64,000 bases of DNA from Saccharum officinarum (taxonomy: Eukaryota > Streptophyta > Magnoliopsida > Poales > Poaceae). The stretch spans positions 19,631,511 to 19,695,510 of the forward strand of contig CM036159.1 of NCBI GenBank assembly GCA_020631735.1, in the 5' to 3' direction. The notes below the pieces were generated by a model. That model searched no databases. It was not told where the DNA came from and was given only the letters and a program-made list of their open reading frames with translations. The first letter of the stretch is position 1. The number at the start of each line of letters is the position of its first letter. Of the stretch, positions 11,183 to 23,553 are shown piece after piece. The position numbers and the translations under genes were made by a program.

Positions 11183-11976
11183 TTAAGGAAAAAAGCGACA
11201 TAGCTGTTCAACGTTCCATGCGTTGGTGAAGATTTCACCTTTCTCGTTCGATAGTTTGTAGGTGCTGGGCTTTAGTACTTCCGTGATGATGTATGGCCCT
11301 TCCCATGGTGGAGTAAGCTTGTGTCGTCCCTTGTTATTCTGGCTTTGCCGTAGCACCAGGTCATCGACGTTGAGGTCCTGTCTACGGATGTGTTTGTCAT
11401 GGTAGCGTCGGAGACTTTGCTGATACCTTGCCAAGTGTAATAGAGCCACATCACGAGCTTTCTCAAGCTGGTCGAGGGCGTCCTCTCTTATGGCGTCATT
11501 GTTTTGCTCGTTGTAGGCTTTCAGCCTCGGGGATCCATATTCTACATCAGTTGGGAGCATAGCCTCGGACCCGTAGACTAAGAAGAACGGAGTGAACCCC
11601 GTGGCTTGACTCGGCGTCATTCTTAGGCTCCACAGGATCGAGGGGAGCTCGGCGGCCTATTTTTTGCCGTGTTTGTTTAACTTGTCAAAAATTCTTGGCT
11701 TCAGGCCTTGTAGGACCATGTCGTTGGCATGTTCTACTTGGCCATTTGTTTTTGGATGAGCTACGGCCGACCAAAGCACACAGATGTGATGGTTGTCGTA
11801 GAAACTTAGAAACTTTTTGCCGGTAAATTGGGTGTTGTTGTCCATGATGATGCAGTTAGGAACCCCAAAGCGGCGGACGATGTCGGTAAAAAATAGCACA
11901 GCTTGCTCGGACCTGATGCTGGTGATAGGACGGACCTCGATCCACTTGGAAAATTTATCAATGGCGACGAGCAAGT
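11183..11976 (-). pseudogene. Integrase remnant of the Tat-like element
   Basis: The fragment starts abruptly inside the integrase core at VAIDKFSKWIEV, without the N-terminal zinc finger. The three acidic positions of the DDE core are visible: the Asp in AIDKF, the Asp in IIMDNNTQF and the Glu in TNGQVEHAN. A stop near 11657 separates this from the C-terminal part (11620-11183), which includes ATGFTPFFLVYGSEAMLP and PPWEGPYIITEVL and ends CRFFP. It follows gag sequence without protease, reverse transcriptase or RNase H between, so a large internal deletion is inferred. Confidence 0.85.
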
Positions 11977-13631
11977 GGGTGATAATATCCATCAGACCGT
12001 TGGCAGTGATAAGAGTGTTGCGGCCCAACTCTCGGACCAACTCTTTGCAGGTGGTACCATTGAGGAAGGCCGTGATGACGTCAGAGTCGGTGATGTTGGG
12101 GAGCTCGGTGCGCTGTTTGGAGAAACGCCGGATGTAATCCCGAAGGGATTCACCGGCTTTTGTTTGCAGCTTCGGAGATCCCACGAGTTGCCGGGGCGCA
12201 TGTAGGTTCCTTTAAAGTTCCCCTCGAACACTCTCACAAGGTCGTTCCAGTCGTGGATTTGTCGAGGTGGGAGGTCCTCGAGCCAGGCTCGAGCGGTGTC
12301 TGACAGAAACAGGGGGAGTTATCGAATGATGACCCGGTCGTCGGTGGCCCCACCCAACTGACAAGCCAAGCGAAAGTCAGTGAGCCAAAGTTCGGGTTTG
12401 GTTTCACCGTTATACTTGGTAAGAGTCATGGGGGGCGGAACCGAGCCAGGAGTAATATTTCGTGAATGGCCTTGCTAAAGACCTGATGGCCCGGTGGCTT
12501 GGGTGAAGGGCTCTGATCCTCCGAGCTGTCATAGCGCCCGCCTCTGTGCTCGTGGTAGCCTCGAGCTGCACCGTCACCATGTTTGCGCCTCCGGCGCTCA
12601 ATGATGTTGTCACGGGCATATCGAGGTTCACGGTTGTCGATGATACGCTCATGGACAGAGGCCGCCTTGTTCCGCTGGGCGTGCTCGGGATGAACTGAGG
12701 CCTCTCTCCCTTATCGGGAGGGCTCCGTAGGCTGCTCTGAGGCAAGCCCGTGTCGCATTGAGGCTGAACTCTCGGCCTGCTGCATGGCAGCGATCTCGAG
12801 GAGTCCTCTGATTTCATCCTGAGCTCGATGGGCCTTGGGGTTCGATGGCTCGGGCATGTTACGAAGGAGCATGGCGGCCGCGACCACATTCTGGCTGGCT
12901 CGACCAAAAACCGGGGGCTCGACTGCCCGATCCTTGACGATGCGATGATTGACGTCACGAGATCTCTCTCGAGCTCCTCCACCGTGTGCGCGGGCCGCGC
13001 GTTCATGCTTGAGGGTTTGCTGAAGTAGGCGTAGGTTTTCTCGTTCCTCATCGAGCCAGTCCTGCAACTCGCGGATTTGCTCGAGTTGCATTCCTTGATC
13101 CGCAAGGAATTGAGCCTCATCCCACTCAGCAGGGAGCTTGACCTGAGGTGGCGTGTTCCTTCCTCCAATGGCTACCTCATCCTCCGAATCTGACGCGATA
13201 GCTCCATCGATATTGAAGCACTCGCGAGTCGGGTCGTAGGTGTCATCGGCAGAGTCGGAGTCGGGAGCACCGAAATAGTAGTACAACGGGTGCATGTGGG
13301 GTCGTGCGTCTCTGAGGTCGTGATGCCGAAAGGCGGTCGCACGGGGCTCTGTATCTAGGGTCTCAGTGGAGTCCAGGTACTCGGAAGCTGGCGTGGACGC
13401 AACGAGGTCGAGGGTGGAGCGTAGATGGTGTCCGGGGAGTTCCTCGTAAGCACTCATGCAGGTGTTTATAGAAGAAGCATACGCCCGGGCAACCGAGTCT
13501 AGTCCAAACGGGAATGCCGGTGAGGGTGTGGTTCCCGGTACTGGAGCAATCGAACTGGCTGGTGGCGACGCCGCACCGGGCGGTAGAGCGGTGGGACTCC
13601 CTGTCGGCATCTTACCCTCAGCCAAGCTCAT
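11977..13631 (-). pseudogene. Gag remnant of the Tat-like element
   Basis: The frame opens at 13631 (MSLAEGKMPTG) with a Pro/Ala-rich N-terminus, then a coiled region (QLEQIRELQDWLDEE). After a stop near 12711, other frames carry the retrotransposon gag core: MTLTKYNGETKPELWL, DTARAWLEDLPPRQIHDW, FKGTYMRPGNSWDL and then ESLRDYIRRFSKQRTELP. One in-frame stop (about 12319) and a frameshift near 12160 break it. Gag then joins integrase near 11975. Confidence 0.82.
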
Positions 13632-13976
13632 CCTACACAGATCCTCAGTGAGGAAATCCGTGTTGGCGTCTGGCTGAGAGGCGCTGGACCGGGGAATACC
13701 ATCACTCTCCGTGAGGCGGTGACGGCGGTTGCGCTGGGCTCACCGTCGTCGGGCGGCGCGTGCCTGATGAGAGCGACGATACCGGCGCAGTGCTCCCCTA
13801 GGCTGGGAGAGTTCATGGTCACTGTCAGTCGGGTGCCTGGGCGGGAGGAGGACCATGTTGTAGCCGTGGCCAAGGGACATGAACTCCAAGCTCCCAAACT
13901 AGATCACCGTGGCTAACGGGAGTGGATGCTCGGGGTCAGCCATCCAGATGGTGGGAAAACGATGTTGGCACACAAC

Positions 13977-13997
13977 GCCCCCTACCTGGCACACCAA
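13977..13997 (-). promoter_or_regulatory. Primer-binding-site-like stretch of the Tat-like element
   Basis: Read on the minus strand immediately after the 5' LTR: TTGGTGTGCCAGGTAGGGGG. A TGG start next to the LTR followed by a GC-rich stretch is the expected tRNA primer site. I cannot assign the tRNA by eye. Confidence 0.5.
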
Positions 13998-13998
13998 C

Positions 13999-15065
13999 TG
14001 TCGGTGTTTGGTCCTACGAGGGTCCTAAGCCAACGAGTGAATCAATGTTGCATGTCCCTAATCTGGATGGTGATGCAAGGAGAGTACACGGAGGTTTATC
14101 CTAGTTCGGGCAAAAGAAGGCCCTACGTCTAGCGGGGAGGGGGGAGTATTATATTTCCTTGCACCTAAGTGCTTGCGTAGGGGTTACAAGCTATGAGAGA
14201 GGGAACCAATCCTAGGTCTCAGAGAAAAAGCGAGAGTACAAAGGAGATTGCTTGAGATGTTGATCTCTTTGGTGGGATGGGGACTGGTTTTCTTTTCATC
14301 ATCTGTTGTTCTTCATTCCCCTTTGTAGAGTCCCCTCCCTGCCCTTTAATAGGGTAAGAGGAGGTAGGGACACCGGGGGTGCCTTTGAGATGAAGTTTTG
14401 TCGATCGCTGTGGAGGTTGCTGTAGCGACGTGCCCTGAGAATGGCCGGCCATCCCCGGACACCATGGTGATGTAGAGGATGAGACGGTGAAAAGACTCCG
14501 AGTCCTGTGTCACACAAGCCTTGACCGTCGGTTGGTCGAGGTCAGGTCGAGGTCAGGTCAAGGTGGGTCGACAGTGAACGGATAAGGCCGAGTCCCCGGA
14601 ATCACGGGGTACGGTACTCGTCGTATTCACCTCGAGGGTGATCAGTGGCAGAATAGTGCCCAGTATGGTGCGTGCAGTGACAGGTTTTCACCGCCCATCT
14701 CGGGATGGGTAATAAAAAGTGAGATTTGACACTGGTACTGCTCCCATGCCGGTTGTTGTAGCCATGAGGGTAGGAAGTGGTTGGCAGTTCACATTAAATG
14801 CTCTGACTTTTGTCCCAGAGTTGGTGAATGCGGTGGGTCGACCGGCTCGACCTTGGGTCGTGCGAGTCGGAGATTTCTCGGTGGTTGAGGCGTCCCGTCG
14901 AGTGAGCCTCGTACGAGTCAGAACGTGGTCGAGGCGTCCCGTTGAGCGAGCCTCGTACGAGTCGGAACATGGTCGAGGCGTTTTGTTCGCTGTCTTGGCT
15001 AGTCCCATTGGTTTTGTTTTCCTTAATCGTTGATTGTGGGTACCCCTTGTTTTTGGTACCCGACA
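13999..15065 (-). repeat. LTR of the Tat-like element (5' LTR in element orientation)
   Basis: This 1,067-bp LTR has the same ends as 4393-5419. It differs by scattered substitutions, small indels and a 44-bp tandem duplication (14891-14934 and 14935-14978). The divergence between the two LTRs dates the insertion, but was not counted. Confidence 0.9.
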
Positions 15066-15070
15066 AGCAG

Positions 15071-15878
15071 CATAACAGGGCAATATTTCTAGCATCATAA
15101 CAGATTGATTTTCATCAATATTTCACCATAGTAGAACAACAGGTTCAAACTAAAGTAGTTGGTCCAGCAAAACAACATGTTCCAGCCACATTAGGCTATC
15201 TAGTACAGTACTAGATCCATACATCACAAGATCGTGGTTTGAACAGCAACATTAGAAGAACATGGTACTAAATGGTCTAAGCTTTCTTGGATCTAACAAC
15301 TTTCAACTTCTTTGGCTTTCCCTTCTCATGGGCAGGATCTGGAGATAGAGCAAGATATTGAATAGGTTCTATATTGCCTTCAAGTTCTAGCATCCTATTA
15401 CGGCTGTAAATGGATATAGAGTTGTGTCAAATAAATGGAGATGACCAACATTAAGGCATACAAATTGAAGTTGTAGTGCCTTCTTGTGAGATGGCTTGGT
15501 GTCGAAATAGAGGCAATGGCTCGGTGTAGATGCTTCATATTCCAACAACCTCCTTGACATACTGCAAAGATGTAGAAGCATGCAAAATTGGCAAAAAAAA
15601 GAAACATTCGCATGTGTAGTTTTTTTTAAAAGGAAGATTTAAAGTTGTCATAGTGTACCTCCTTGTCATAGGGCTTGTTGTAGGAACAGAAGTGGTGGCT
15701 CTAGTTGGTGTAGCACTGTAAGTTGTTTAAATATGTAAGTTATGGGTGGAAACATTTATAAGGTAAAAAAAATCATAAAGCAGTTGAAAGCTTATAATGG
15801 GTCAGCTTGTGATGGTTGTTCCTGTGGTGGCTCAGCAACACTAGATGGCACTAATGTGACAATTTTCTTGCCTCGCAT
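15071..15878. other. MULE 3' region, non-coding
   Basis: This is MULE sequence resuming after the gypsy target duplication and running up to the transposase C-terminus, which is coded on the minus strand to its right. Past the likely transposase stop, a short minus-strand frame (QPSQADPL-like) may be the remains of a longer C-terminus. Nothing else is supported. Confidence 0.45.
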
Positions 15879-16298
15879 TCATTTTGGCTTTGGAGCAGCA
15901 GGTGGTGGTGCATCAGAATCATAGACATATTCATTGCATGTTTTTTGCATGTGTCCAAGTTGTTTGCACCTTTTGCATCTTGTGGTTCTCTTTCCAGATC
16001 CACCTTCTGTAGTTGATTTAAGCCTCCTCTTCCTTGTTCTCCTAGCTGCTAGTTTCAGAATTGGAGGCCACAACTTAAATCCAAGGTTCACTTGAGGCCA
16101 CTCTTTCCTATCTACCATTGGCTTCACAAACTTTTGGTATGCCTTCTTAAACTTTGCAACAGAGTAGTATTTATGAACACAGCCTTCAATATTACAACCT
16201 CGAATTGAGGTGATAACACACAAGGCATGTGTACATGGCAGACCAGTAACTTGCCAATGTCTACAAGTGCACTTCCTCTCTTGAAGATCAACAGTATG
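15879..16298 (-). pseudogene. MULE transposase C-terminal part: SWIM zinc finger and CCHC knuckle
   Basis: The minus strand begins at CATAC (the shared target duplication) and reads HTVDLQERKCTCRHWQVTG. It continues with GLPCTHALCVI, the CxC...CxH SWIM zinc finger typical of MULE transposases. Further on are a basic linker and TRCKRCKQLGHMQKTC, a CCHC zinc knuckle, then a Pro-rich end APPPAAPKPK. It is the downstream continuation of 24750-26836, split from it by the gypsy insertion. A stop lies at the join (VH-stop-RHTVD). Confidence 0.85.
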
Positions 16299-18830
16299 TG
16301 TAACAACCCAGAATTTCCAGGAAACAAAAATCACAACCACAATTTTTTTTAAAAAAATAATAATAACCAATGTTTGATGAGTGACATATAGGAAACCAAC
16401 CCTAGCTGCACAAGTAGCACCTAGTCTAGTTAATTACATGTTGCATTTAATTATATATTCATGAGTTGGTTTTTATGTTCTTTGTATTGTTAAATAAAAT
16501 CAACCACCTTTAATTAAATGAGATCCAAATTAAATAAATGTACTAATACTATCTTGTGATCTAGTATAAACCCTAAAATACATCCTGTGAGCCCCATTGT
16601 GGTAACCAAATGGAGGCAATATATATATTTGTATAAAATACCAAAGCCTTGGCTTATTGGAATAAAGAAAATACAAAATAGAAAAGCTTTTGAATAAATC
16701 AGATAAATGGGAAAGCCTTGGTTTAATATAGAAAAGGAAAAACTCTTTTCGGCCCAGCCTTCAAACCAGCTGAGCCCCGCCTGCATCACGCCTGCGGTCT
16801 CGTGCGCACCCGCGCTCGCCCGCACGTGGGCCGGCCCAACAATCCACCGGCGCCCCGGCCTACGAGCCAACCGCCAACGCCAAGGCGTATTCCTCCTTCC
16901 CAGGTCGCTGATGGGCGGGACCCGCCTTCATCCCCTTCCTCCCGCCCGACGAATCCTCTGCTTCGATCGGAGACAGAGACAGTGAGGGGACAGGGTCACG
17001 CACGGGGCGAGGGGAGATTCTCTCTGCCTCCACCGCCAGTCGTGCGCGCCAAGCCACTAACCCGGTCCCGCACGCCAGTCGCTGGCCCTCGCCAAACAGG
17101 CACCACGCGCGTGAACCCGACGCTGCCATGGCCGCGAAATCGGTTGACACCGCCTGACACTGCCTGACACCGCCAACCGTCTGTGGTATTCGATTATGGC
17201 ATCTCCAATTCGAATCACGCCTCTTCCAATCACCCTAGTCCAGCCCAGGGAAGCATATCGACCCTCCGTGCCTACCGATTGCCATCACACCGTCCGCCTT
17301 GCCATGGGCGAGCACGGGGTATAAGGCTCCACCCCGTGTCGTGCCCAAGCCCCTTCCAATCTTTTCGCCACCGCCCTGGTGGTACCACCGCACACACTAC
17401 ATCTCAAGAAGGGGAGAAAGGGGGGGAAAAGGCCGCCACCGGAGCCGCCAGCCGCCGCCGAGGAGCCACCGGAGCCCGGAGCATCGACCAAACAACCACG
17501 CCGACGTTGTGGTTCTCCCTGCACGGCACTGACTCTACACTGCTCCGAATCACCTCTGCACCGATATCCTTTCGTCATCGCCACCTACGGTGAGCCCACC
17601 GTCTCGCCCCGCTCGCCGCCGGTTGTGCTTGGCATAGAACCATCTCGCCTGCTAGTACCGTGGATCATCTAAATTCGTGGCCCTCATGCTTTGATCGCTC
17701 ACTCACGCACACCTTGTGCGCACACCCGTTGGCCTGGCCGAGCCTCAGAGTTCGGAAATGCCGCGACACGCCCCTGCACCGCGCACAGTCACCATGGACA
17801 CACCCCGCCATGGCGAGATCTCGCTTTTGGTATGCTGGGCAATAGAGGAAGGGACAAGAGGCACACAAGGACATGTACACGCCCGCACTCATGTTTCAAA
17901 ACCAAGCACCACGGTACCGAACGTTAGGGGAGCAGGAACGCGCCACCGCGAGCAGCGTCTAGAGCGCGCTCACCATGGCCAGCGCACGGCCATGGCGAGG
18001 TCGTTCCTTCCAAATCAAGTCAGTAGAGAAGAAAGGGAGGAGCTAGATCGAATCACCTTGGCGAGGGACACACCATGTGCACCTTAAGAGAAGGAGGGAT
18101 CCCCGGAGGCCTGATCGGCGGTGTTCCGCCCGGTCGGAGCCGTCGAGCCGCCACCACCGCGGGAGGTTCTGCTGGAGCTCAATGTCGTCGTCTTGACCTC
18201 ACCATCGAGCTCCTTTTACGACCGTGAATCGGTAGGAGACCATAGCGGCCGAGCTAAGCCACCGTGGAGCGCCACCGTGCAAGCACGCCGCCGACGGACG
18301 TGCTCCGGTGAAAACAGAGGGGGGAAAAGAACGATCGAGATGATCGGTACACCCAGTGTACCGTGGACCGAGAGGTAAGAAGGGGAAAGTGAACATGGTC
18401 CACCGTAGACCCCGTTGTGGCCTGTGAACTGCCACCACCTGTCCACCATAGACCGGTCTTATGAACCCAAGCCCAATCCAAATACCCATTTTGTGACGTG
18501 GCAGCACCAGTGACTGACACGTGGCGGGCCCGGCCCGGCCCAGACCGGCCCAACCCGGCCCGTATCCAGCCCTGACCCAGCCCACCTTGGCCCGGTCAGA
18601 GTTGACCATTGACCGTTGACTAGTCAAACGGGCCCACCTGTCAATGACTCGATCGGTTTCGGCCAATCAGAGCGTGACACGTGTCACTGCTGGATTTTCT
18701 TTTCCTTTTTCTTTTCCAGAAAATCATTTAATCTTTAGAAATTCATAACTAATTCATTTTAACTCAGAAAAAATACCAAACCAGTTTCTAAATTTTTCTT
18801 AAAATGAGCTCTACATCTTAGGCTTATGTT
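16299..18830 (+). repeat. Left arm of LTR family A
   Basis: An AT-rich start is followed by a GC-rich block (about 16740-18690) and a return to AT-rich sequence. Open frames in the GC-rich block are low-complexity Pro/Arg/Ala and not credible proteins. Tandem GGCCC/CCGGCCC phrases occur near 18525-18600. The junction with chromovirus integrase is at about 18840-18870. Confidence 0.6.
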
Positions 18831-18867
18831 TGAGTGCATTTGGATCTTTTGAATTTCTGTTGCTTCC

Positions 18868-19684
18868 TCAAACAGATGGTCAGACTGAAAGAGTTAATGT
18901 TGTTTTAGAAGATATGTTAAGAGCTTGTGTGTTGTCTTCCAGAGGTTCATGGGAGTCATGGTTACCGTTAGCAGAGTTCGCGTATAATAATAGCTATCAA
19001 GAAAGTATCAAGATGGCACCTTTTGAGGCTCTGTATGGCCGAAAGTGTAGAACACCTTTAAACTGGATTGAGCCAGGAGAAAGGAGGTATTATGGTATTG
19101 ACTTCATGGAGGAAGCCGAAAAGAAAGTTCATATCATCCAGCAGAATATGAGAGCAGTGCAGTCACGTCAGAAAAGTTATGCAGATAAGAGAAGGAGACC
19201 GCTTGTGTTTGAAGTTGGTGACTATGTTTATCTAAAAGTCACGCCGATGAAAAAGAAACGGTTTGGTATACGCAGAAAGCTGGCCGCCAGATTTGTTGGA
19301 CCTTACAAAATCTTGGAAAGGAAGGGTCCAGTGGCTTACAAATTGGAATTACCGGAGTCAATGGGTGCTATATTCCCAGTTTTTCACATATCACATCTCA
19401 AGAAATGTTTGCGCGTTCCAGAGAAAATAATTGAACCCCGAAGCATAAAACTTAAGTCAGATCTGGTGTATCGTGAGCAGCCAATTCGAGTTTTGGATTC
19501 CAAAGAAAGGGCTACTCGAAACAGTGTGGTGAAAACATATAAGATACAATGGAGTCATCATGATGAGGGAGATGCATCGTGGGAAACGGGTGAATACTTA
19601 CAAAAAGCATACGAAGATTTTTATAATAAATGGTTCGTAACCCAAATCTCGGGACGAGATTTTTATAAGGGGGGAGGGCTGTAA
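18868..19684 (+). pseudogene. Chromovirus integrase C-terminal part with chromodomain (element B)
   Basis: Reading starts at LPQTDGQTERVN, which holds the last acidic residue of the DDE core. It continues through WLPLAEFAYNNSYQ and FEALYGRKCRTP, the GPY/F region RFVGPYKILERKGPVAYKL and PVFHISHLKKC, and ends in a chromodomain of about 60 residues (KTYKIQWSHHDEGDASWE). The stop at 19682-19684 lies inside the following LTR. This C-terminal chromodomain is typical of Tekay/Del-type chromoviruses, where it may guide integration to heterochromatin. Gag, protease, reverse transcriptase and most of the integrase core are gone. The surviving frame is uninterrupted. Confidence 0.9.
19670..19679 (+). 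promoter_or_regulatory. Polypurine tract of element B
   Basis: AAGGGGGGAGGGC lies directly before TGTAACACTCC, the start of the B LTR. It matches the expected plus-strand primer position and fixes the LTR start at 19680. Confidence 0.7.
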
Positions 19685-22600
19685 CACTCCGGTGTTACGC
19701 AATGCATTGCATGACAATCATATTGCATGGCATTTCATATCATCATAATCATGTGTGATAATGTTATAATTTGAATGAAATAAAAGCTTGGAAATAATAT
19801 ATGTGATGAAATATATTAATATGATAATCACATTACACCAAAAATCTTGCAACTATAAATTTTACATCACTTGGAACCTTAGTTCAATTTTTGGAGCAAC
19901 CAGATGACTCTAAATTTTGTCAAAAACTTATTCAAAAATATTAATTCTAAATATTCAAAAATACTATCTATTTTAGCTTTTATTCTGCCATTTAAAATCT
20001 ATTAAGAATTTTCACTTGGCCCCTTAATCAAAGTTGTAGAGAATTTAATTCTAAGCAACTTTTATTTTTGGGTCAATTCCAGAAAAGGTCTTTTTCTTGT
20101 TCAAATTTGTGTTTGAAAACTGCATTTGAAATTGTTTGGAAATTAGAAATTTGAAAAATCCATTTCAAACCTTAGCAGGCCACCGCCTCGGTTTTGGCCC
20201 GCTGGCCGAAGCGGCCCGCGTCCACCCGGCCTCCCTCCTCCTCCCGCGCGCGCGCCCGCAGCCGCCTCCGCCACGGCCCGGCCCAGCCGGCCCCCTCCCT
20301 CTTCTTCCCGCTCTCGCCCGCGCGCGCTGGCGCCCCGGCAGCAAACGCTCGCCGCGTGGCGTTCGCATGCCGGCAAAGCCACCGCGTGGCCACCGTGGAC
20401 CCCGCGCCCGCATCCAGCTTCAAAAACAACCGAGCGCTGGGTCTCCCTCCCATTTTCCGCCTCGCCTGCTCCCTCTCTTCCTCCCTCCGGTGACAGCCGC
20501 AGCGGAACGCCGCTTGTCACCGTGCTCCGCCACCGTCTTCGCCTTGTTCCTGCTCCGGTGGACCACCTCCGTCCAATTAGCCGTGCCCGAGGCTCCGCCC
20601 CATCCTCCCCTCCTCCGAACGAGCACCGCCATCCCCTCCTTGGCCACGGTAGGGCTCAATTTCTGCTCGCCTCGCCGCGCCACCGCGGCGGTGCCGCCGC
20701 GCCGAGCTTCGCCACCGCCTCACTAGTCCTCTCTCTGCCCTCCCGCGTCGCCTTCACGTGTTAGCCACTCTCTGGCGAACGTGTTGCGCGCGCTAGTCGG
20801 CCTCAGTTTGGCCGGAGCCGGCCGTTGGCCCGCGACCGTCGCCGCGGCGTCGAAGCCGTGAACGCCGGCGACCGCGCTCGGTTCCCCCCCCCCTCGGTGG
20901 GCTGGGCTGCGCTATGGGCCGAGCCCCGAGCAGGCCGGCTCGGTTGTTTCCCCGCGCGCGCAAGCCGGGCCACGACGGCCATGGGCCGCTTGATTTCCCG
21001 GGCCGGCCCAGTGCCGTTATAAAAATCCATTTCCATTTCTTTTATTATTCTTGTTGAAAATGCTTTGGAAAAAATGTTTTAGTAGTCATTTCAGCTCTAA
21101 AAATTGTGAAATAAATTTCTAGGGATTCATTGGAACCAGATCTACAATCTAAAAATATTGCATGTCATTTTTGGAATACTTTTCTGTAGAGCTTTAATTA
21201 ATTCTTAATATTGCTGATATCTTGTAAAATAGCTAGTAAATCCTATATGTATTAGAAAAATATGATTTTTAAGTTTGTTGATCTTCATATATCATGTACT
21301 TACTAGGAAAAATATGTTTCATGCATGTGCTGTGGGAAAATGTTGAGGTGTAGTTCAAGTGCCTTTAATGGCTGATTTTTGTTATTTTTGCTAGAGAGCA
21401 AACTTTGTATAAAACATGCATGTGATAATTGTTGTACAGTCATAGTATGCTATAAAGAACCTAGGAAAAATATTAATTCTGTTGTTTGACACTTTCCATA
21501 GTACAAAGTAATTTCATGCTCATTTTTATGCTATAGCTTGTCATTTTTGTATAGGATGGTTTACTTATCCAAATGCCATGAAATTTTTATGGTAGTCTGT
21601 TTAGAGTAGTATTATGCTACTGTAATTTTCTTAGATTTTTAGGAGCATCAGAAATATATGTTGCTATTCAAACCTACTATTATTACTTAGGGTTTAAGCA
21701 AGTGTTGCTTTAAGTGTGATTAAGAAATTAGTAAAGCTTTGGTGTATCTTTGAAGCATTTCATAAGATAGGTTAACTTAACATAATAGTAGTAAAAGAGA
21801 ATGCAGTAGATGACATGTGCTTGTAGTGTATAGTTTCTTGGATGATGTTGACTACCTTGCATTTCAACATATTCATTGCATTCATCTCCTTCGATGCACA
21901 CTTGCATACTCACTTACGCACATTGCATCATACAGGATCGCAAACCGAGAACCCAGTCGTCTTACCCGAGGAGCCAGAGGAGCAGATCGAGGCGCAGCAG
22001 CAGGAGGTGACCGAAGCCGAAGAAGAGGTCGGTGAAGATCTCCCGGAGTGCCCCGATCACCGTCCGAGCTCCTTCGAGAGAGGCAAGCCCCGGAGCATTT
22101 CTCTCCCGGTTTGCAAATAATTTATTATTAACTTTACTTAATTTGATGCATTACGTTTAGGAGTTGTTTGCAAACGTTGCCGCATTATACCTTGCTTACC
22201 TTTGTTATATTATATCCTTGTTACCCTGGTATCCGCAGTCGAGTCAGTGCTTAGCTTGCTTAGACCGGTAGAAGTCGGGTGATTTCCTGTCACCTGCGAG
22301 CTGTAGGTGGTTACCTGGATCTGTTTGGATGACTATGAAGTCATGGTATAACTAAGTGTGAAATGAATTTGAGACCGGGCGGAAACTTGCAGGGTTTCGG
22401 ACTGTAGTGTTTTCCGTCTGTGTCGATTAAGGACCGTCCGTTGTTGTCCCTCGGGTCATGTTGAACGCATGCCTCACATTTAGCTAGCCGGATAAAGTAC
22501 CTTCCGACGCGAAACTAGGAGATTATTCGGGCCGAGTGGATTGCCCGCAACGCACTGTACCGGAGCAGTAGTGGCAGGATACGGGGGCGCGATGATAAGG

Positions 22601-23553
22601 CCAAAGAGCAGTCGGGCGGCCCCGGGTACAAGTGGTTCCTAGCAAGCTCGCGACTTTACCTGAATGGTTGACTCAGTGACCAACACCTCACTTTAGCGGG
22701 TGAGTGAGGTTTGTATGAGGAATAACTTACCAGCTGGTTAATAATCGATTCGAATCGCCATCGTTTACTGGATAGTGAACACTTGACTTGAGCTACTTCA
22801 TCGTAGTAATATTGATGGAACACTTGGACAGTTATATGAATTATGACATAATGGAAGTTGTTATTGATCAGTGGTTATCATTGCCTGTTTAATCCCATGA
22901 TTACTTTAGTACAGGTGCAAATGTAGTTGACAGGATAATAAAGATTTAACTTGATGCATAGCTGTTGTAAAGGTTTTCATAAATGCTAAAAATGCCTTTT
23001 GCAAATGAGTCAGCTACCCCACCAAAAAACCTATCATGATTCCTTGGTGTCTTTTATTTCTGGTTTTTGACGGGTAAGTCTAGCTGAGTACCTTCTCGTA
23101 CTCAGGGCTTTGTTCCCACTTGTTGCAGATGGACAGATGTACTATGGTTATTGTATCAACTGTCTCTACCCTGCGATGGGCGAAGCTTAGGACCATGGGC
23201 AATGGTCATTCACTACTTCTCGCCTGATGCTTTTGCTGGAAATGATCACAAGCTGGCACTTTATCTCAAAACAATGTGTGTGTGCGTGTTTTAAACTAAT
23301 GCTTCCGCTACTTTTATTCGAACCTGGTTTGAAATAACTATGTTTAAACTCCGATGTATTTTGTGCCACGAACTTCTATGTAACTTATGATGGTAACCGT
23401 TAAACTTAGTACGATCTTGGCTGTCATGTGAAATGGTTTGAAATCCGTTGAGATTTCACGGACTACCGGGTTATACGGGCTTAAGTTTGTTAAATTGTCC
23501 TTCCGTTGGATGATTTCCTACTTAATCTCGTATAATTGGGCGGTTCTGTTACA
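19680..23553 (+). repeat. 3' LTR of chromovirus B, about 3.9 kb
   Basis: The LTR starts TGTAACACTCCGGTG after the polypurine tract. The best end is GGCGGTTCTGTTACA at 23553, giving TGTAACA...TGTTACA palindromic ends. A GC-rich block lies at 20170-21020 and AT-rich sequence on both sides. The following ATACC (23554-23558) would be the right target duplication; its left partner was lost with the 5' part. Long open frames in the GC-rich block are compositional. The length is long but within the range of Del/Tekay-type grass elements. Confidence 0.65.

Larger units (their letters stand above)
4393..15065 (-). mobile_element. Ty3/gypsy retrotransposon, Tat-lineage-like, pol largely deleted
   Basis: Two LTRs (4393-5419 and 13999-15065), both TGTCGG...CCGACA, are flanked by the 5-bp target duplication AGCAG (4388-4392 and 15066-15070). 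The element reads on the minus strand. The right LTR is its 5' LTR and is followed by a primer-binding-site-like stretch; a G-rich polypurine tract adjoins the left LTR. Gag and integrase remnants lie on the minus strand (about 13631-11183). A gene-like region with introns lies on the opposite strand (6527-10770), the arrangement known for Tat-lineage elements with antisense extra ORFs. Protease, reverse transcriptase and RNase H are absent: gag runs directly into integrase near 11975. A probable solo LTR (9050-9306) is nested inside. Confidence 0.88.

Noticed and set aside
16860..17672. Protein genes in the GC-rich block of LTR arm A
   Set aside because: Compositional frames without recognisable motifs, inside an LTR.
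20136..20764. Long open frames on both strands in GC-rich DNA
   Set aside because: They lie inside the chromovirus LTR, are low-complexity Pro/Arg/Ala, and have no domain.
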